Positions 60,241 through 64,000 of a stretch of DNA of 64,000 nt are shown piece by piece (the stretch's first letter is position 1; every line of letters begins with the position of its first letter). The position numbers were made by a program, and so were the translations under genes. Source of the DNA: Norana najaformis (Eukaryota; Annelida; Clitellata; Crassiclitellata; Hormogastridae); the NCBI GenBank assembly GCA_964023275.1, contig OZ029923.1, positions 7,223,729-7,287,728 on the forward strand, in the 5' to 3' direction. Below the pieces are notes generated by a model that was not told the origin of the DNA, searched no databases, and worked only from the letters and a program-made list of their open reading frames with translations.

Positions 60241-61198
60241 CCTTGATAAGCTGTTCAAGCACAATCGTCTGGGTCACCAAAGCAGTTCCTTTTGGTACCA
60301 GTGTAAGTTGGAAATAAACGGCAAGGCTTGAGATGTACTTTGAATTCATCGACTGCACGCTGAGAGGCTTAAGAGCAGGAAATGAGCACTTCCCCTCCAT
60401 ACCACTATTGGATCTTCACTTTTTACTTGCTGCATTATTAATTATGACTAGAAGAGGTACATCGGTGTTTAGGTACCTCTGTCCCAGCATCAATCTTGTC
60501 CAAGCTTGGAACGAAACTGATGAAGACTTGAGACTTGGTTATCTCTTCTGGGAGATCCTCATCCTTGAGCTCATTGCAGTAGGAAATTGGATAGCACTGA
60601 TACGGGGATACGTGCTGAAACGATATCAAAGAACATGTTTTTCGTTTTAAGCTATACACAAGAACACGCGATATCTGTTGTTATAGCTCGACTTCAATTT
60701 AACTAGAAGCAACTATTGATTGATGCCTTGTGCGTTATGATAAGGTATCTCTGGAAGTCATTTGGTTAGATGGATGGATTAGATATGACTGAAAGCAATG
60801 CCGGATATGTTTAAGTGGAGAGGAAAACTTATTCTGGTTTTGATTGCACATTGGGTATCATTTATTGGACACTAACAATCACCGGGTATCGTCCTAAGAA
60901 GACCATCGTTCTCGTGCGATCTATGGTTACAGACAAAGATTTTTGTAATCATTTTTTTACTTTTATCATAGACCGCATCATTATCATCGTCTTTGTCGTC
61001 GACTTCATCAACATTATATTCGTAATTTTACCCGAGGTAGGCCTATATATGTATGGTCTTTCAAAATTATTGACATTATCATCACTATCGTTATCCTCGT
61101 ATTTTTAAAGGAAGTATAATAATATGATCGCTTATGAGTATATCAATGACATTGTTATTGAACAAATGAAGACAATGTTGCCAGACTGCTATTTTTAC

Positions 61199-61466
61199 CT
61201 GTGATTGACTTGATGATTGATCGGACCTCAAACTTCTGTCGGCATCAAAAGATGCCACACTCGAGGCCCTTTCCGCCATTCCTGCCGAGACTCCGTTGCT
61301 ATCAGCTTTCACCAATCTACCCTCGTTCATAGAAACATCATTGCTCGGAGTGAAGGTTTCCAGTTCCACGGCATTTCCTTCACCGTTCCTCGATGGTCTG
61401 TCTTCAACAGCTTCGACATCAGTATGAACGAAGATCGTTTCATAAGGCGCCGTGGGTGCGTCTGAC
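61199..61466 (-). CDS. Mucin gene D: cytoplasmic-tail exon
   Basis: This 268-nt exon runs from acceptor acacgatcag to donor TCACAG|GTAAAA, with phases as in A and B. It encodes 89 residues starting SDAPTAPYETIFVHTD, then EDRPSRNGEGNAVELETF and ending RSLRSDQSSSQSQ. It keeps the A(V/M)EL core, a Ser-rich end and the splice points, but little else of the A and B tails. PYETIF is a possible tyrosine phosphorylation site (inference). This is the most diverged tail in the window. Confidence 0.8.
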
Positions 61467-61545
61467 CTGATCGTGTAATTGTAATTGTAACTGTAATCAC
61501 ATAATTATTTGGCGCCTCTTCAAGACAGACTCATCAGAGGCGCTT
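61467..61545 (-). repeat. Dispersed repeat abutting the acceptor of gene D's tail exon
   Basis: On the gene strand the repeat reads gcgcctctgatgagtctg, then cttgaagaggcgcc, and ends in an attacaattac tail. The tail runs directly into the acceptor cgatcag. It is the same family as 58,685-58,755. The insertion seems to form part of the polypyrimidine/branch region of this intron. Confidence 0.5.
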
Positions 61546-62033
61546 TAGACCTGATAACAAAAGGTCATAATCAAACCCAATGATGCTTTGCAGTTTTTTA
61601 CAGAATAGATAATGAAAGACCAAGGAGCTACTGGCGGAGGTTACAAAGCAAACATATATCAGTATTAATCACGAAAATATGGATTAGCTTATGCGTTTCG
61701 ATTATCCTACTGCAAAGATAAGTTGAGCTATTTAATGTCTGGTAAATCCTTTACGCACAAATCTCTAGATTATATTTCCCACTTTGATATAAACTGCATA
61801 TGCTAGAAGTAGAGGAAGACTTTGCTGCCATATGTGGCATATTACAATTGCATCAAGACTATTAAAATGCCATTCCAAATGCACAACTTTAAAAATTGAA
61901 AAACTTTTGATGACAATAGACATGATCACGATAATTTATAGAAACTGATAACCAAGCATGACTGAGCTTTCATGACAACAGAGTCAAACGAATTAGTACT
62001 TGATATTAAATAATTAAATTAAAGTTGACATAC

Positions 62034-62189
62034 GTTATCTGGTATTTCTTTTTGTCGAGCTGACAGCAAAGGATGATAACAGCGATGACTAAACCAAGCA
62101 GGACGGCTGCAACGACCCCAACCGATACACCGATTATAACATTCTCATCCACACAGCCGTCGCCAACCGGTAGATAGTTGTCTTTGCAG
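62034..62189 (-). CDS. Mucin gene D: EGF end plus transmembrane exon
   Basis: This 156-nt exon runs from acceptor gttggtcag to donor ATAAC|GTATGT. It reads CKDNYLPVGDGCVDEN, then a helix of about 23 residues (VIIGVSVGVVAAVLLGLVIA, then VII), then the basic QLDKKKYQI. The length is two codons less than in A and B, with the same phases. Strong similarity to gene A in the EGF end and in the helix marks it as a true paralogue. Confidence 0.88.
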
Positions 62190-62780
62190 CTGACCAACAA
62201 GAAACGTATATTTAAAATTTGCGCATGAACGCCAACCAATCACAAACAAGGTAACAACCAGATAACGTATGAAAACTACGTGACAGAAAATTCGCCCCAG
62301 TGCGCGTTCGATGCGTGATAGCCAGATGCCTCCAGGAATAACAAGTACGTTATCAGTGCGTGCACAAACAAATCGATAATCCAATGACGTCACAGAAATT
62401 TCCGATACAACCGCGTGATTTTTCAACATTAGAAAAAATTACGTTTACATAATGGTTGTGTGTTTGTATCCGAATACTTATGTGCCGCCTTTCAAGTACC
62501 TCACAAAAGCGCTGGAACATGGCTACCTAAATATTCGTCATAAATTCGGTTCCAAATGTTTCTTTGCATTAACAGGAACCTATACAAATATACAGGAGCC
62601 GGTCTTCTAAGTCTTGGAGCAACTCTTCCTGAAACAACGCTTGTTAACAGCAACGAAACTACATGCAAAAATAGGCAAGATTTCAGGAATCATTGATTGA
62701 TTTATTGTTAGAATTTTCCAGCACCGCTATCTAAGACACGGAAAAGCGACACATGAAATGTAAGAGCGAGGTATACTTAC

Positions 62781-62943
62781 GTGCATCCGGTCGTGTTATG
62801 TGCGGTAACAGTACAGATTTTATAAGTATCCTTGCAAGTTGCGAGACAAGTGATATTCGTGGCTGTCGGGCTGTAGCACGGATAGCAGATGGAACAGATA
62901 TATGTTCCAATCATTTGGCACGGATTAGCTGTTAATTTCTGAG
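62781..62943 (-). CDS. Mucin gene D: cysteine-rich EGF-like exon
   Basis: This 163-nt exon lies between acceptor gatctttcag and donor GCAC|GTAAGT. It reads QKLTANPCQMIGTYICSIC, then YPCYSPTATNITC, then LATCKDTYKICTV and ending NTTGC. The eight cysteines align with genes A and B. The upstream exons (NFTFA module and any array) lie beyond the right edge of the window. Confidence 0.88.
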
Positions 62944-63214
62944 CTGAAAGATCATCAGTGATATTTATTGTACAGTTTACAATCAAGTACTTAATGTAAC
63001 TTATCACAGTTGTACTGTTCTCCCCGAACACAGTCGCTTATGTTTTCGCTGGAGACAACAGGAACTGTTAACTACAACTAACAACACAGATTGAAGACAA
63101 CGCTGTCAGTATGCACAACCTTCTCTATAAGTGGCGGATTATTTCAGACCCGTATAAGACTTACGCCCCTAAACTTGACAGATTAACATGATGCAAGCTA
63201 TCAATCTAACTCTG

Positions 63215-63875
63215 CTCTGCTGTGCTCTGCTCTGCTCTGCTCTGCTTTCCTCTCCTCTTGTCTTCTCTTCACCTCTTCTCTGCTCTGCTCTCCTCTCCTC
63301 TCATTACCTCTCCTCCCCTCCTCCTCTCTTCCTCCCTTCTTTTCCTCCTCTCCTCTTCTCCTCTTCTCTCCTCTCCTCTCCTCTCCACTTCTCTCCTCTC
63401 CACTCTTCTCCTCTCCACTCCTCTCCCCTCTTCTCTCCTTTCCTCTCCTTTCCTGTTCTGTCCTCTCCTCTCCGCTCCTGTCCTGTCCTCTCCTGTCCTC
63501 TCTTTTCCTCCTCTCCTCTTCTCTCCTTCTCTCCTCTCCTTTCATCACCTCTCCTATCCTCTTCTCCTCTCCTCTCCTCTTCTCTTCTCCTTTCCTCTGC
63601 TTTCCTCTGCTCTCCTCTGCTCTCCTCTCCTTCTCTTTTTCGTCTCCTTCTCTCCTCCTCTCCTTCTCTTCTCCTCTCCTTCTCTTCTCCTCTCCTCTCC
63701 TCTCCCCTCCTCTCCTCTTCTCCTCTCCTCCTCTCCTCCTCTCCTCCTCTCCTCTCCTTTCATCACCTTTCCTCTCCTCTTCTCGACTCCTCTCCTCTTC
63801 TCCTCTTCTCTGCTCTCCTCTGCTCTCCTCTGCTCTCCTCTGCTCTCCTCTGCTCTCCTCTCAACTCATCTCTAA
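63215..63875. repeat. Polypyrimidine (CTCTC/TCCTC) satellite, about 660 bp
   Basis: Almost pure C and T on the plus strand, built of variable ctctcctctc, ctgctctgct and ctcctcttct steps. It lies in an intron of gene D. The 231- and 217-residue Leu/Ser ORFs on the plus strand and the Glu/Arg ORFs on the minus strand are produced by composition alone. Such mirror-symmetric purine/pyrimidine tracts can adopt triple-helix forms (established knowledge). Confidence 0.95.
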
Positions 63876-64000
63876 GTGTCTAGATACACAAATGCGTACA
63901 TTGTTCTTCCACGTTGAACTGCATTGGAAACGCTGTTGAAATATAGTTTAGCGGTTATTCGTTTGAGTAATTTTATTTCCAGCTAAGAAATGCCGGTCTT

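Larger units (their letters stand above)
57340..61198. other. Downstream flank of gene D
   Basis: Pieces between 57,343 and 58,100 resemble 27,050-28,450 in the flank of gene B (for example aatatgaag..gaaacact and ttttgataattttaccgtctcc), so the D unit belongs to the same tandem family. The rest holds dispersed repeats, a CT-rich tract at 59,690-59,760 and no recognised exon. The ORFs at 59,870-60,660 overlap on both strands and lack family features. Confidence 0.45.

Noticed and set aside
59870-60650. Overlapping ORFs of 70 to 105 codons on both strands
   Set aside because: They have no family features, no conserved splice sites and no paralogous support.
63188-63883. Leu/Ser-rich plus-strand ORFs and Glu/Arg-rich minus-strand ORFs
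   Set aside because: They are composition artefacts of a polypyrimidine satellite.

Overview
The window is eukaryotic, from an AT-rich invertebrate animal genome. The evidence is short exons joined by long introns with GT..AG sites, degraded LINE copies, a tRNA-derived SINE, a C2H2 zinc-finger gene and a THAP-domain exon. The palindrome TAGGCCTA recurs many times in unrelated non-coding stretches. A marine invertebrate, possibly a deuterostome, fits, but that placement is a guess.

The main content is a tandem family of transmembrane mucin-like genes, all on the minus strand. The conserved 3' part has four kinds of exon whose splice phases agree in every copy: a 182-nt extracellular exon, a cysteine-rich EGF-like exon, an exon finishing the EGF-like fold and carrying the transmembrane helix, and an acidic cytoplasmic-tail exon. 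Gene A runs from 21,999 to 6,638, gene B from 44,155 to 31,602, and gene D (3' part only, continuing past the right edge) from 62,943 to 61,199. C is a partial copy (48,350 to 46,799) nearly identical to the middle of B. Genes A and B each begin with a signal-peptide-like start followed directly by a giant array of 19 to 21-residue repeats rich in Thr, Ser, Ala and Pro: about 80 units in A and about 135 in B. The layout (signal, PTS repeats, SEA-like segment, EGF-like module, transmembrane helix, tail) resembles vertebrate MUC3/12/17-type membrane mucins. I infer this from architecture, not from demonstrated homology.

Layout. 1-6,600: downstream flank of gene A, with LINE and SINE remnants. 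6,638-21,999: gene A, with two antisense LINE fragments in its introns. 21,926-24,029: 5' flank of A, duplicated at 44,076-46,180. 26,376-31,600: downstream flank of B, an old paralogue of 1-6,600. 31,602-44,155: gene B. 46,271-48,360: copy C. 48,366-57,340: a break in the cluster holding a P-element/THAP-like transposase remnant, a THAP exon and an 18-finger C2H2 gene arranged head to head. 57,340-63,000: gene D and its downstream flank. 63,215-63,875: polypyrimidine satellite.

How it fits together. The cluster grew by an old tandem duplication (A, B and D units with diverged flanks). A very recent rearrangement then placed an A-type 5' flank, start and array in front of a B/C-type gene body, with a 2.1-kb segment duplicated on either side. 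The arrays keep changing by unequal exchange, with block copies offset by exactly 21 units. Both arrays are open in several frames on both strands, so naive gene prediction is likely to report wrong-strand proteins. Each array has one single-base frame break in the mucin frame. Whether these are real or assembly errors is the main uncertainty.
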